From Nitrospira sp. (GTDB lineage Bacteria; Nitrospirota; Nitrospiria; Nitrospirales; Nitrospiraceae): DNA of 50,031 nt. How positions within the stretch are numbered: position 1 is the stretch's first letter; each line of letters begins with the position of its first letter. The stretch is from assembly GCA_020853775.1 (NCBI GenBank), contig JADYYH010000107.1, forward strand, positions 1-50,031. Reading direction: 5' to 3'. The translations under genes and the position numbers were made by a program. Below the pieces are notes generated by a model. That model worked only from the letters and a program-made list of their open reading frames with translations, searched no databases and was not told the DNA's origin. Below are positions 33,489-42,240 of the stretch, piece by piece.

Positions 33489-36259
33489 ACCACCAACTCC
33501 TCATTCATCTCCTTCATCAGCTCATCCAGCTCATTGCCGAACAGGCCCCACACCTTCTGCAGGCCACCCTTGTCGGCCAGCTCGGCGTAATCGAAATCCT
33601 CGCGGCTGATGCTGCAACTGCCTGCGGTATGGTCCTTCATAAGGCGGAGCCATTCGGTCTGTTCGGCGCTAAACGCCGTGCCGCGTTGGGCGTTGTGGCG
33701 AAAGATCCATTCCTGAAAGCGTTTATCCACCTGTTCGCTAAAGGGTTTGAGTTCGCTGTCCATGCTCAGCGCAAAACGCACCAGCGAGACCAGATCGGTG
33801 AGCTGGCGTCGGCTCGTCGCGCCCTTCACCTGACTGGCCTGCACGCGGGCATAAGCGCTCCAGAGCCGCTCGGTGGTGAGCATCAACGGTGGCTTGCATA
33901 ACTGTTCGTGCAAATCTTCGATCATCTGGAAGGTGAGGAGACGGCGCTGGTAAGGCTGCTGGTAAAAAAAGCTCAACGCAACGATGTCGTCCTTGTGCCG
34001 GGCAATGTACTCGGTAAAGGTCTGGATCGCGGCCTTGGCCTGGTTGTCGGCCTGCTCGCTGAACCCTGAGAACGTCACCTGGTCGAGATTGATGTGGTCA
34101 ATGATCTGCTCACGCTCGCGCCGCGCGGCTTCAATTTCATTGCGCAGGTCCGGCTTATCGAACGGCACGCAGGCCGAGGTCACCCGTTCGGCACGGGCGG
34201 CTTCGAGTTCGTCCGGCAAGAGCGTGTCTTCGGTGCGGGTGATGCCCTTGGCCTTGGCGGTCGCCAACGCCGTCGCCACGATGGCATCGGGGTTGAGCGC
34301 GCCGATCAGGGCCTTACCCAGGCCACCAACAGATATGCCGCCGGAGACCTGCTTGATACGCGCCTGTGCCTTCTCGTCCAGTTGTTTGGCCAGACGCACC
34401 AGGCGGTTGGCGAGTGACAGCACCGTGTCTTCGTCACGGTGGCCCAGAGCCACGCCCTGCAAGAGATCCTTGAGCGGAATGCTCGGTTTCTTCTCCAGCG
34501 GGCGGCTCTCGGTCTTGAGCGACTTCTCCACGCCCACGGCATCGATCAGCACGAAGCGGGTCTTGGCGCCGTCGGCGCTGTTGCTGACGCGCTTGAGGCT
34601 GTCGCCGTCGAGCGCGCGCACGCCGCGCCCTTTCATCTGTTCATAGTAGCCCTTACTGCGCACATCCCGCATGAACAGCAGCACTTCCAGCGGTTTGACA
34701 TCGGTGCCGGTGGCGATCATGTCCACGGTAACGGCGATGCGCGGATGGTAGTCGTTGCGAAAGCCGGCCAGCACGCCGTCGGCATCCTTTTCGCTATAGG
34801 TCACCTTGCGGCAGAAGGCATTCCCTTGCCCGTACACCTCACGCACGATGTTGATGATGTCGTCGGCATGGCTGTCGGTTTTGGCAAAGATCAGGGTCTT
34901 GGGCGTTTCCTTGCGAGTCGGGAAGATCTGCGTTTCCACGGCGGTTTTCATGGCCTGAACGACATGACGAATCTGGCTGGGGTTGACCACGGAACGGTCC
35001 AGCTCCTTGCCGCTGTAGACGGTGTCCTCCTCGACTTCGGCCCAGCGTTTCTTGCGGGTTTGCCGGTCGCGGTGATCCACCCATTCCTTAGCCTTGACCT
35101 TGTCACCCTTCCGGGTGACCTCGGTTTCGATCTCGTACACGTCGTAGCCCACGTTGACGCCGTCGGCCACCGATTGCTCGTAGGTGTACTCGGCCACGAT
35201 GTTCTCGTTGAAGAAGCCGAACGTGCGTTGATCGGGTGTGGCGGTAAGGCCGATCAGGTAGGCATCGAAATAGTCGAGCACCTGTTTCCACAGGTTGTAG
35301 ATGCTGCGGTGGCATTCGTCGATGATGAAATCGAAGGTCTCCACCGGCACCGCCGGATTGTAGCGCACGAACTTTTCCTGCTTGGCAGTCTGTTGCACTT
35401 CGTTGAGCGACAGATCCTCCGCCGACTCATCGATCGGCTCGCCGGATAAAATCGAATACATGCGTTGGATGGTGCTGATGCACACCTGCGCATGCGGATC
35501 GATGGTGGAGGAGGCCAGCCGCTGGACGTTGTACAGCTCGGTGAACTTGCGCGCGTCATCGGGCGGCTGGTAGGCCATGAATTCCTGGTGCGCCTGCTTG
35601 CCGAGGTTGCGGGTATCGACCAGAAATAAGATGCGTGTGGCCCCACCGAATTTGAGCAACCGATACACCGAGGTAATCGCGGTGAAGGTTTTACCCGCGC
35701 CGGTGGCCATGTGAATGAGGGCACGCGGCTTGTTCAGCCTCAAGGATTCTTCCAACCCTTTGACGGCGCTGATCTGGCATTCACGCAAATTGTGCTCAGG
35801 AAGCCCCGGCATCTGCTCCGCCAACCGACGACGCAGAGTGTGCGGTTGAGCCCGATGAGCGCCCAAGGTTTCAGGTTCAAAGAAATGGAAAAGTTCCCGC
35901 GAACGCGGGTTGGGGTCAGCACCGTCCGTAAAGCGGATGATCTGCCCGGTGGCTTCGAACAGGAAGCGTAGTGGGCTGTTGTCTTTGCGCCATTTAAGGT
36001 CGGCGTTCGCGTACCGCTCGGTTTGGCGTTCAGTGACGGTAATGTTTTCGCCCGCACTGTCCTTCTTGGCTTCGATGACCCCGACGGCCTGGCGATTCAC
36101 AAACAACACGTAATCGGCCGCGCCTGTATCGGTAGGATACTCGCGCACGGCCACGCCCACGCCGGCCGACAGATTGAGCTGGTTCATATCCTGTACAAGC
36201 CAACCAGCCTGTTCGAGCTTACGATCGATATGTTGGCGTGCCTTGGCTTCCGGAGTCAT
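33485..36259 (-). CDS. hsdR: Type I restriction enzyme, endonuclease/translocase subunit
   Basis: The 924-residue subunit has an N-terminal PD-(D/E)xK nuclease (Asp49, then Glu63-x-Lys65 in VIEAKK), the helicase motor with Walker A MATGAGKT (184-191), DECH (314-317) and GLTATP, and a C-terminal HsdR region of the EcoEI-like type. It moves DNA and cuts when unmethylated sites are met. GAGGA precedes the ATG. It is the first gene of the operon, which ends in fic and, after a gap, hsdM. Confidence 0.95.
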   Translation of the reverse strand: MTPEAKARQHIDRKLEQAGWLVQDMNQLNLSAGVGVAVREYPTDTGAADYVLFVNRQAVGVIEAKKDSAGENITVTERQTERYANADLKWRKDNSPLRFLFEATGQIIRFTDGADPNPRSRELFHFFEPETLGAHRAQPHTLRRRLAEQMPGLPEHNLRECQISAVKGLEESLRLNKPRALIHMATGAGKTFTAITSVYRLLKFGGATRILFLVDTRNLGKQAHQEFMAYQPPDDARKFTELYNVQRLASSTIDPHAQVCISTIQRMYSILSGEPIDESAEDLSLNEVQQTAKQEKFVRYNPAVPVETFDFIIDECHRSIYNLWKQVLDYFDAYLIGLTATPDQRTFGFFNENIVAEYTYEQSVADGVNVGYDVYEIETEVTRKGDKVKAKEWVDHRDRQTRKKRWAEVEEDTVYSGKELDRSVVNPSQIRHVVQAMKTAVETQIFPTRKETPKTLIFAKTDSHADDIINIVREVYGQGNAFCRKVTYSEKDADGVLAGFRNDYHPRIAVTVDMIATGTDVKPLEVLLFMRDVRSKGYYEQMKGRGVRALDGDSLKRVSNSADGAKTRFVLIDAVGVEKSLKTESRPLEKKPSIPLKDLLQGVALGHRDEDTVLSLANRLVRLAKQLDEKAQARIKQVSGGISVGGLGKALIGALNPDAIVATALATAKAKGITRTEDTLLPDELEAARAERVTSACVPFDKPDLRNEIEAARREREQIIDHINLDQVTFSGFSEQADNQAKAAIQTFTEYIARHKDDIVALSFFYQQPYQRRLLTFQMIEDLHEQLCKPPLMLTTERLWSAYARVQASQVKGATSRRQLTDLVSLVRFALSMDSELKPFSEQVDKRFQEWIFRHNAQRGTAFSAEQTEWLRLMKDHTAGSCSISREDFDYAELADKGGLQKVWGLFGNELDELMKEMNEELVV

Positions 36260-36547
36260 AGGACGTCTTCCTCATTGAATGGCACTCAGCCCTCTCGTTG
36301 TCACGTCGCCCCAAACCGGCGCCAGTCTACCAGAGCGACAGCCGCGCAACTAGGGTCACAGAAGACGCGACGTTCCGGAGGCGGCAGTCTGGAGACAATT
36401 GGTGCCGTTGTGCTTGGACGTGGAGGAGAGTGTCGGAAAAAGAAAAACGGCCTGGAGCACATCCTGTGCTCGGGACTTTGGTGGCGAATGCTTGACCGTG
36501 ATCTGACGGCCCTCAAATTAATGTGAATCGGTGCGGGTCGGTGCCTG
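36260..36547. other. 288-bp spacer upstream of hsdR
   Basis: This spacer lies between the ParE-like toxin gene and hsdR, both minus strand. It must hold the hsdR promoter unless the toxin-antitoxin transcript reads through. No strong consensus promoter or terminator was identified. Confidence 0.35.
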
Positions 36548-36889
36548 TCACGCGCCGAGCAGACGGTTTGCCAGCAAGGACTGCATATCCCGCCGGCCAT
36601 CGACGATGAGGTAGATCACGACTTGCCTGCCCATGACTCGGTAAATCAGTCGGTAGGGATTGAACTGCGTCTGGCGGTATTCCTTGATACCCAGTACCGC
36701 AAGTTCTTTTGGGTAGCTGCCACGCTCTGGAAACCGGGCCAGCCCCTCGACAGCCTCCATCAACCGGTCTAGCACGTCGTTGGCATTGGCCCTGCCATCG
36801 AATTCGGCAATGTAGTCGTAGATGGACTCCAGGTCCCGCTCGGCGCCCTGAGTCAGCAGAACCTCATAGCGCTTGGGTCTGCCGGCCAT
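36548..36889 (-). CDS. parE: ParE/RelE-family toxin
   Basis: The 113-residue protein has the ParE/RelE fold outline: YEVLLTQGAERDLESIYDYIAEFDG, FPERGSYPKEL, EYRQTQFNPYRLIYRVMGRQVVIYLIVDGRRDMQSLL. Such toxins block gyrase or cut mRNA on the ribosome. Its ATG shares one base with the antitoxin stop, the usual tight linkage. The gene name is a family label; the target is not known. Confidence 0.88.
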   Translation of the reverse strand: MAGRPKRYEVLLTQGAERDLESIYDYIAEFDGRANANDVLDRLMEAVEGLARFPERGSYPKELAVLGIKEYRQTQFNPYRLIYRVMGRQVVIYLIVDGRRDMQSLLANRLLGA

Positions 36890-37164
36890 CAGGCCGTCGC
36901 TCGCTTGGCACGCAGACGCGCCACCACGCCGGCCACAGGCTTAACCCGACCTGCCGTCAAGTCCCGGTTACCAAGGGCCAGAACCTTGAGCAAGGCCAGG
37001 GTCTCCTGAGTTTCTTCGAACGACGCCACATCCTGCAGCACAGCCTTCGCTTCCCCGTTTTGCGTAATGATCAACGGTTCTCGCTGCTCAGCAATATGCG
37101 TCAACACTTCCGCAGCATTGGCCTTAAGGTAGCTGATGGGCTTGACGTGTGAAGAATAGCGCAT
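36889..37164 (-). CDS. Phd/YefM-family antitoxin
   Basis: The 91-residue protein opens like Phd/YefM antitoxins (VKPISYLKANAAEVLTHIAEQREPLIITQNGEAKAVLQDV) and ends in a basic, likely toxin-wrapping tail. CAGGAG precedes the ATG. It is the first gene of the pair and probably represses the pair's own promoter through the phased repeats just upstream. Confidence 0.88.
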   Translation of the reverse strand: MRYSSHVKPISYLKANAAEVLTHIAEQREPLIITQNGEAKAVLQDVASFEETQETLALLKVLALGNRDLTAGRVKPVAGVVARLRAKRATA

Positions 37165-37199
37165 CGCGTGGCTCCTGGTGATTCAATATGGACTGAATA

Positions 37200-37216
37200 T
37201 AGTCTTAATTTAGTCT
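37200..37216. promoter_or_regulatory. Two phased repeats upstream of the antitoxin gene
   Basis: TAGTCT occurs at 37200-37205 and 37211-37216, 11 bp apart, next to an AATATGGACTGAATATAG stretch with short inverted arms. The site overlaps the stop codon of the MFS gene (37210-37212). Likely operator for the antitoxin. Confidence 0.4.
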
Positions 37217-38652
37217 GAGCACAATCGCCGCTTGATTCCCGGTTCCTCTGCCAGCACCGGCCGTATATCGGCAGCCCGACTCCCTATAGCCATGACGAGC
37301 GCGACGAGGATGAGCGCTCCTGCGACGGCGAACGTGATCTGCATTCCAGTTGCGACGGCCTCCGGAGGAGCCGTGGTGATGTCGCTCGTGGCCGATGCAA
37401 AGGTGAACAGGGCACCCATGACGGAGGCCCCGGTGAGCAGCCCCAGATTGCGCGACAGGTTGAGCAACCCGGAGATGACACCCCGCTGATCTGAAGGAAT
37501 GTCCGTCATGACCACCATATTGTTGGCCGTCTGGAAGAACGCATACCCGACGGTGAGGACGACGATGGGGAGGATGTAGCCGGCGATCCCCGCAGTGGCT
37601 GGCATCGCGGACAGCAACACACACCCGGCCGCGATCCCGATGAGTCCCGTGCGAGTCATGCGGTGGGCACCCACGTCGTCCACCAAGCGACCGGCCGGCA
37701 CCCCGGCCACCGCAGCGAAGAGTGGACCGATCGACAACACCAATCCCAACCAGCCCGCACTGAGCCCAAGTGTTTGCGAGAGATAGAATGGCCCGACCAC
37801 CAGTGTTGCCATCATCACGGTCGAGACGAGCAGGCTCATGGTGAGGCTCGTGCTCAATGAGGCATTGCGGAACAGCGCCAATCGGACCAACGGAGACTCG
37901 GCCCGCCTCTCGACGACGATGAAGAGACCGATGCCGAGCAGAGCCGCGACCAGCAGACCGATGTTGCGAGAGCCGAACTGACCTCGTCCAACCGTCATCG
38001 CCAGCGCATAGGCCGCGAGCGTCGTCGCCAGCACGAGAGTCCCCACAACATCGAAGCTGGGCTGATTGGCCTGCTGCGGATTCGCATCGACGGGGAGGTA
38101 GCGATGGATGAGCAGCAGAATGGTGAGGCCCAACGGCACATTGATGAGAAAAATCGCCGGCCAGCCAAACGCGGCGATCAACCAGCCCCCGAGGGAAGGG
38201 CCCAGCGCGGTACCGGCCGCCGACATGGTCCCGAGCAGCCCCATCGCACGGCCGACCCTGGCTTGGGGAACCGTCTGACCGACGAAGGCCATGGTGAGGG
38301 CCATCATGATGGCAGCTCCCAGTCCCTGTGCCGCCCGGGCGGCGATGAGAAGCCACAACGTGGGTGCGCCTCCGCAGAGAGCGGACGCCACGACGAACAA
38401 GATGACGCCTGCGATCAGCAGTCGCCGACGTCCCATGATGTCGCCGAGCCGTCCCACGCTGACCACCATCGTCGTCACCACCAGAAGATAGGCGAGCACG
38501 ACCCATTGCACCTGCTGAAAGGATGCGCCGAAGGCCTGCGCCAACATCGGCAAACTCACATTGGCAATGCTCGTCCCAATGGAGGACAACAGCACCGACA
38601 ATGAGAGGGCGACGAGGCCCCCTCGAACTGACACGATCCGCAGCTTCTCCAC
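37210..38652 (-). CDS. MFS drug-efflux-type transporter (DHA2-like)
   Basis: The GTG at 38652 is chosen because AAAGGAAGG precedes it; the frame extends to 38703. The 480-residue protein has about 14 hydrophobic segments and the MFS motif A loop (VGRLGDIMGRRRLLIAG), motif C-like GTALGPSLGGWLI, and a mid-protein repeat of the fold. DHA2 transporters export drugs or metabolites using the proton gradient. It starts three bases after the TPMT-like stop, so both are one operon. Confidence 0.85.
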   Translation of the reverse strand: MEKLRIVSVRGGLVALSLSVLLSSIGTSIANVSLPMLAQAFGASFQQVQWVVLAYLLVVTTMVVSVGRLGDIMGRRRLLIAGVILFVVASALCGGAPTLWLLIAARAAQGLGAAIMMALTMAFVGQTVPQARVGRAMGLLGTMSAAGTALGPSLGGWLIAAFGWPAIFLINVPLGLTILLLIHRYLPVDANPQQANQPSFDVVGTLVLATTLAAYALAMTVGRGQFGSRNIGLLVAALLGIGLFIVVERRAESPLVRLALFRNASLSTSLTMSLLVSTVMMATLVVGPFYLSQTLGLSAGWLGLVLSIGPLFAAVAGVPAGRLVDDVGAHRMTRTGLIGIAAGCVLLSAMPATAGIAGYILPIVVLTVGYAFFQTANNMVVMTDIPSDQRGVISGLLNLSRNLGLLTGASVMGALFTFASATSDITTAPPEAVATGMQITFAVAGALILVALVMAIGSRAADIRPVLAEEPGIKRRLCSD

Positions 38653-38654
38653 AG

Positions 38655-39299
38655 CTAACGCCTTCCTTTCGTCAGCACGTACACACGCTCCGTGGCCGGG
38701 CAACGTCCTTTGAGGCCGCCCGGGACATCAAGGCTGGCCAGGACGGTGATGTCATACCGCTGACCGTAATGCTGTTGGATCTCTTCGGTCGTGACGGAGA
38801 ACGGCGGGCCTTCCATCGCCTGTTGGTCATACTCAAAAGAAATAAGCAGTTGCGGCGCCTGCGCCGTGAGGCTGGCGAGGTGGGCGGTGTACCGGGCACG
38901 CATCTGCTGCGGCAGAGCGACCAAGGCTGCGCGGTCATAGACGGCGTCGACCGGGCCTAGCCGCTCCGGCGTCACGTTGAAGATGTCTCCCACGAAGATG
39001 TCGAGCTGCGGAGCATGGTAGTGATCGAGGGCGCCGACGTTCGTGATTGTCGGTGTGACGTTCAGTTCCACGAACAATTCTTCGATGGCCAGGGCGCTCA
39101 ATTCGGCCCCCGCCACCTGAAAGCCGCGCGACAACAACCACCCGATATCGAGAGTCTTGCCGCAAAGCGGCAGAAACACACGACTACCTTTCGGCAGGGA
39201 CAGCTCGTCGAGATACTGCACCAGCAACGGGTTCGCTTCACTCTTGTGAAACCCGATTTCGTGACTCGCCCACCGGTCATGCCAAAACTTCGCGTCCAT
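38655..39299 (-). CDS. Thiopurine S-methyltransferase (TPMT)-family methyltransferase
   Basis: The ATG at 39299 follows GGAGGG; the longer frame to 39704 overlaps the divergent LysR gene. The 214-residue protein has the TPMT beginning MDAKFWHDRWASHEIGFHKSEANPLL, SAM motif FLPLCGKTLDIGWLL, and DAVYDRAALVALPQQMR. Bacterial TPMTs methylate thiols, selenium or tellurium compounds. With the MFS pump behind it, a detoxify-and-export pair is plausible. Confidence 0.88.
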   Translation of the reverse strand: MDAKFWHDRWASHEIGFHKSEANPLLVQYLDELSLPKGSRVFLPLCGKTLDIGWLLSRGFQVAGAELSALAIEELFVELNVTPTITNVGALDHYHAPQLDIFVGDIFNVTPERLGPVDAVYDRAALVALPQQMRARYTAHLASLTAQAPQLLISFEYDQQAMEGPPFSVTTEEIQQHYGQRYDITVLASLDVPGGLKGRCPATERVYVLTKGRR

Positions 39300-39438
39300 C
39301 CTCTGTGCCCTCCGTAAAATGAACCGTACCGATGTCGCCATCTTACGCCGCTCCACAACCTGGCGGAAGACGCATAGGCTGCATGGTATTCGTGCATACG
39401 ACGCCATCTCACGATTGAAGCGTGGTATCATCCCCCCC

Positions 39439-40377
39439 ATGGCGAGACCGGACCTCAATCTGCTGGTGACCCTCGATGTGTTGTTGGCGGAAGGCAGCGT
39501 GGCCCGCGCCGGGCACCGGCTGCGGCTGAGCCCCTCCGCGATGAGTCGGGCACTTGCCCGATTACGCGCGACAACCGGCGATCCACTGTTGGTCAGAGCC
39601 GGTCGCGGTCTCGTCCCGACACCTCGGGCGCTTGAATTGCGTGAACGAGTCATCCACCTGGTGCAGGACGTCAGAGCGGTCTTACGCCCTGCGGAGCAGC
39701 TCAAGCTCGATCAGCTCGTGCAGACGTTCACGTTGCGGACCAGCGAAGGGTTTGTGGAGAACTTCGGAGCGGCGCTGATTGCCCGAGTCGGCGTGGACGC
39801 ACCGGGCGTGCGGCTGCGGTTTGTGCAGAAGCCCGACAAAGACAGTGCGCCGCTCCGCACAGGGACTGTTGATCTGGAAACGGACGTCGTGGAGGCCACG
39901 ACCGCCCAAGAGTTGCGTGTGCAAGCCCTGTTCAACGACCGATATATCGGTGTCGTGCGAGCCGGACACGCACTCGCCAAGGGCAGGATCACGCCTCGCC
40001 GCTATGCGGCCGGCAAACACATCTGCGTCTCGCGGCAGGGAATTGAACAAGGCCCAGTCGATGAGACCTTAGCGCCATTAGGCTTGGAGCGGGAGCTGGC
40101 CACGATTGTCGGGGGTTTTGCGACGGCTCTCGCGCTGGCTCGCGCCTCGGACCTTATCGCCACCGTTCCCGAGCGACACACCGGCATCTTGCGAACCGGC
40201 ATGTATAGCTTTGCCCTTCCCGTTTCGACGCCGGAGTTCACCGTGTCGTTGCTGTGGCACCCGCGACTGGACGCCGATCTTGCCCATCGCTGGTTACGCG
40301 GTTGCGTCCGGGAAGTCTGTACGGAGCACCTCGAAGGGGCGAAACGTTCAGGCAAGAAAAAAGGGCTCGGAGAGTAA
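39439..40377 (+). CDS. LysR-family transcriptional regulator
   Basis: The ATG at 39439 (MARPDLNLLVTLDVLL) is the family-typical start. The 312-residue protein has an N-terminal helix-turn-helix (AGHRLRLSPSAMSRALARLR) and a substrate-binding domain that begins near FTLRTSEGFVENFG. It diverges from the TPMT-MFS operon with a 139-bp gap, the common arrangement in which a LysR protein controls its neighbour. The inducer is unknown. The stop lies within a strong hairpin. Confidence 0.88.
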   Translation: MARPDLNLLVTLDVLLAEGSVARAGHRLRLSPSAMSRALARLRATTGDPLLVRAGRGLVPTPRALELRERVIHLVQDVRAVLRPAEQLKLDQLVQTFTLRTSEGFVENFGAALIARVGVDAPGVRLRFVQKPDKDSAPLRTGTVDLETDVVEATTAQELRVQALFNDRYIGVVRAGHALAKGRITPRRYAAGKHICVSRQGIEQGPVDETLAPLGLERELATIVGGFATALALARASDLIATVPERHTGILRTGMYSFALPVSTPEFTVSLLWHPRLDADLAHRWLRGCVREVCTEHLEGAKRSGKKKGLGE

Positions 40378-40384
40378 CTCCGAG
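40354..40384. terminator. Hairpin terminator shared by lysR and tmRNA
   Basis: AAAAAAGGGCTCGGAG-AGTAA-CTCCGAGCCCTT forms a perfect 10-bp stem. The A tract on the left becomes a T tract on the minus strand, so it ends minus-strand transcripts (tmRNA) well; on the plus strand only two T follow. The lysR stop is in the loop. Confidence 0.65.
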
Positions 40385-40460
40385 CCCTTGATGAAGGTCA
40401 CTCACTCGAGGTGACGTATCCCCGCGCACATTTGAGGCGCGGGGTCGCGCAAGCGAGGTT

Positions 40461-40811
40461 TGGTGGAGGCGAGGGGAGTTGAACCCCTGTCCGAAGATCG
40501 TCGGCACATCGCATCTACATGTGTAGCCGATTCTTTACGCTTCGCAGCGACCCACGCCTATCGGCCGGCTTAGAATCGCCGCTAGCCCAGTATTGTCTCG
40601 CCCCCCGCCGCTGAGCACCGGCGTGGGACCAGCCCGCTGCATCGCGCCATTCCACCCCCGCGGGCCTCAGATGGAACGACGTCTCAGCCTAAATTAGGCT
40701 GCGAGTGCCAGTTCTTGGTTGGCAGTTGCGTTTTTCCCGGAATTTTACGAGTTCCCGAGATCTCGACATGCAACGATGGCGTCAATATCCCCGTCGAAAC
40801 CGGTCGCCCCC
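40461..40811 (-). ncRNA. ssrA: Transfer-messenger RNA (tmRNA)
   Basis: The 5' end GGGGGCGACC pairs with the 3' end CGCCTCC before an encoded ACCA. The T-arm GGGGTTCAACTCCCC is intact. The tag frame, from resume codon GCA at 40729 to TAA at 40694, gives ATANQELALAA, ending in the protease signal ALAA. The RNA is 351 nt long and of the one-piece type. It rescues stalled ribosomes. Confidence 0.96.
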
Positions 40812-40819
40812 TTTCAGTC

Positions 40820-40937
40820 GGATGTTGAAAAAGGCTTCTGGCTACGTTCTCGCTTTGCTCAACACCTCGACGTACTGAGCAGTACGCCTCGGCGTCTCGC
40901 TTGCTGCAGCCTTGCCAGAAGACCTTTTTGAACATCC
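40820..40937. repeat. 118-bp palindromic repeat, copy A
   Basis: The element begins GGATGTTGAAAAAGGCTTC and ends with its imperfect complement, AAGACCTTTTTGAACATCC. The core CGTACTGAGCAGTACG (40871-40886) is a perfect palindrome. It is the most complete copy of the family also seen at 22025-22220 and 27062. It stands eight bases upstream of the mature tmRNA 5' end. Confidence 0.7.
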
Positions 40938-40993
40938 TCAAGATCTCTGACTCAGCCATACGCCATCAGCCATGCGCTCTTTCCTAGATGCTC

Positions 40994-40999
40994 ATCATA
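40994..40999 (-). promoter_or_regulatory. Possible tmRNA -10 box
   Basis: TATGAT on the minus strand (in GGTATGATGAG) is the best -10 candidate upstream of the palindromic repeat. No -35 at good spacing was found, so confidence is low. Confidence 0.3.
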
Positions 41000-41081
41000 C
41001 CGCACAGGTCAAGGGGAAACCAGCCCGGAGTTATTCCACGCCCCGAAACCCATGCCTCTCCGACGGCACCCAGACCATTGG

Positions 41082-41123
41082 TTGACAATTACCAAGACTG
41101 CACATTGACAATACATTGACAAT
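41082..41123. promoter_or_regulatory. Three phased TTGACAAT octamers
   Basis: TTGACAAT occurs at 41082-41089, 41105-41112 and 41116-41123, with spacings of 23 and 11 bp (about two and one helical turns). They stand just before the GTG of the HTH-ATPase-STAS gene. The regular phasing suggests a multi-site operator rather than simple -35 boxes. Confidence 0.6.
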
Positions 41124-41139
41124 GTGACACCGTCCTTGC

Positions 41140-42231
41140 GTGAACCCCAAGCAAAAAATCATGGCATTTCTCTCACGCAGAGCCTCGGCTACGGGGGGAG
41201 AGCTCCGCGAACACCTCCGTCTCAGTCGACAGGCTTTGAGTCTGCACCTGCGAAACCTGCTCGAAACACGTCAGATCGTCCGATCGGGAACGACCCGGGG
41301 CGCTCGCTATAGCCTGGAGGGAAAGGCCGAGAAACCGGCCACGATCGCCAGGCTGCTCCCCCTCCGCGGCTGCGATGAAGATCGCGTATGGAACCAGCTT
41401 GCGGTGCAACTCAACCTTGCGCGAGTACTGAGGCCTAATGTGTTGGCCATCGTTCGATATGCCTTTACGGAAATGCTCAACAACGCGATCGATCATTCAC
41501 AAGCGGAACGTTGTTCCATACGGTTCACCGTGACGCCAAGTTTAGTCAGCTTTGACATCCGCGATGCCGGTATCGGCCTGTTCCATTCCATCGCGAACAA
41601 GCATGGCCTGCCTGACGAAGAGACCGCCTTAGTCGAACTGCTGAAAGGCAAAACCACCACGATGCCGGAGGCGCATGCGGGGGAGGGGATCTTTTTTACC
41701 TCCCGCATCGGTGACGACTTCACCGTGCGCTCTCATCGCATCCAGATGGAATGGAAGCGCGCCAAGCAGGATGTCTTCGTGTCTCAACAGCGGAACCTCG
41801 CCGGAACAGCCGTCCACTTCACCGTTCACCGCAGCGCCAAGCACAAACTGGAGGATGTGTTCGGCGAGTTTGCCCCGGCGGAATATGACTTTCAGTTCCA
41901 GAAAACCAGAGTGTTCGTGAAACTCCTTCGGCACGATTACGTCTCTCGGTCAGAGGCGAAACGTCTGCTGGCCAATCTGGAAAAGTTCGGAGAAATCAGC
42001 CTCGACTTTCGTGACGTACGATCCGTGGGACAGGGATTTGCCGACGAAGTGTTTCGGGTCTTTACCACTCGCCATCCCGGCATCGTCATCCACCCCGAGC
42101 ACGCCAGTCCTGCCGTTCTGGCCATGATCAAACATGTCCGCTCCGCAACCCCACCTCAGCAGCTGTTGGGGAATCACAGAGGGGACAAGGGAAAGCCAGA
42201 GAAGAAGCAGAGGTATCTCACTACTCACTGA
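41140..42231 (+). CDS. HTH - histidine-kinase-like ATPase - STAS-like (DUF4325) protein
   Basis: The 363-residue protein has an N-terminal winged-helix (TGGELREHLRLSRQALSLHLRNLLETRQIV, 17-65), an HATPase_c domain without a phospho-accepting His box (EMLNNAIDHSQ, DIRDAGIGLF, GEGIFFTSRIGDDF, about 105-230), and a C-terminal STAS-like DUF4325 domain (SLDFRDVRSVGQGFADEVFRVF, about 265-335). This joins in one chain parts that are usually separate in anti-sigma/anti-anti-sigma switches. The GTG start has no clear ribosome site, so translation may be leaderless. Three phased octamers lie just upstream. Confidence 0.8.
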   Translation: MNPKQKIMAFLSRRASATGGELREHLRLSRQALSLHLRNLLETRQIVRSGTTRGARYSLEGKAEKPATIARLLPLRGCDEDRVWNQLAVQLNLARVLRPNVLAIVRYAFTEMLNNAIDHSQAERCSIRFTVTPSLVSFDIRDAGIGLFHSIANKHGLPDEETALVELLKGKTTTMPEAHAGEGIFFTSRIGDDFTVRSHRIQMEWKRAKQDVFVSQQRNLAGTAVHFTVHRSAKHKLEDVFGEFAPAEYDFQFQKTRVFVKLLRHDYVSRSEAKRLLANLEKFGEISLDFRDVRSVGQGFADEVFRVFTTRHPGIVIHPEHASPAVLAMIKHVRSATPPQQLLGNHRGDKGKPEKKQRYLTTH

Positions 42232-42240
42232 CCGGCGCGA

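Noticed and set aside
41082-41123. TTGACA boxes read as -35 elements
   Set aside because: No -10 box stands at proper spacing after any copy; regular phasing fits operator sites better.
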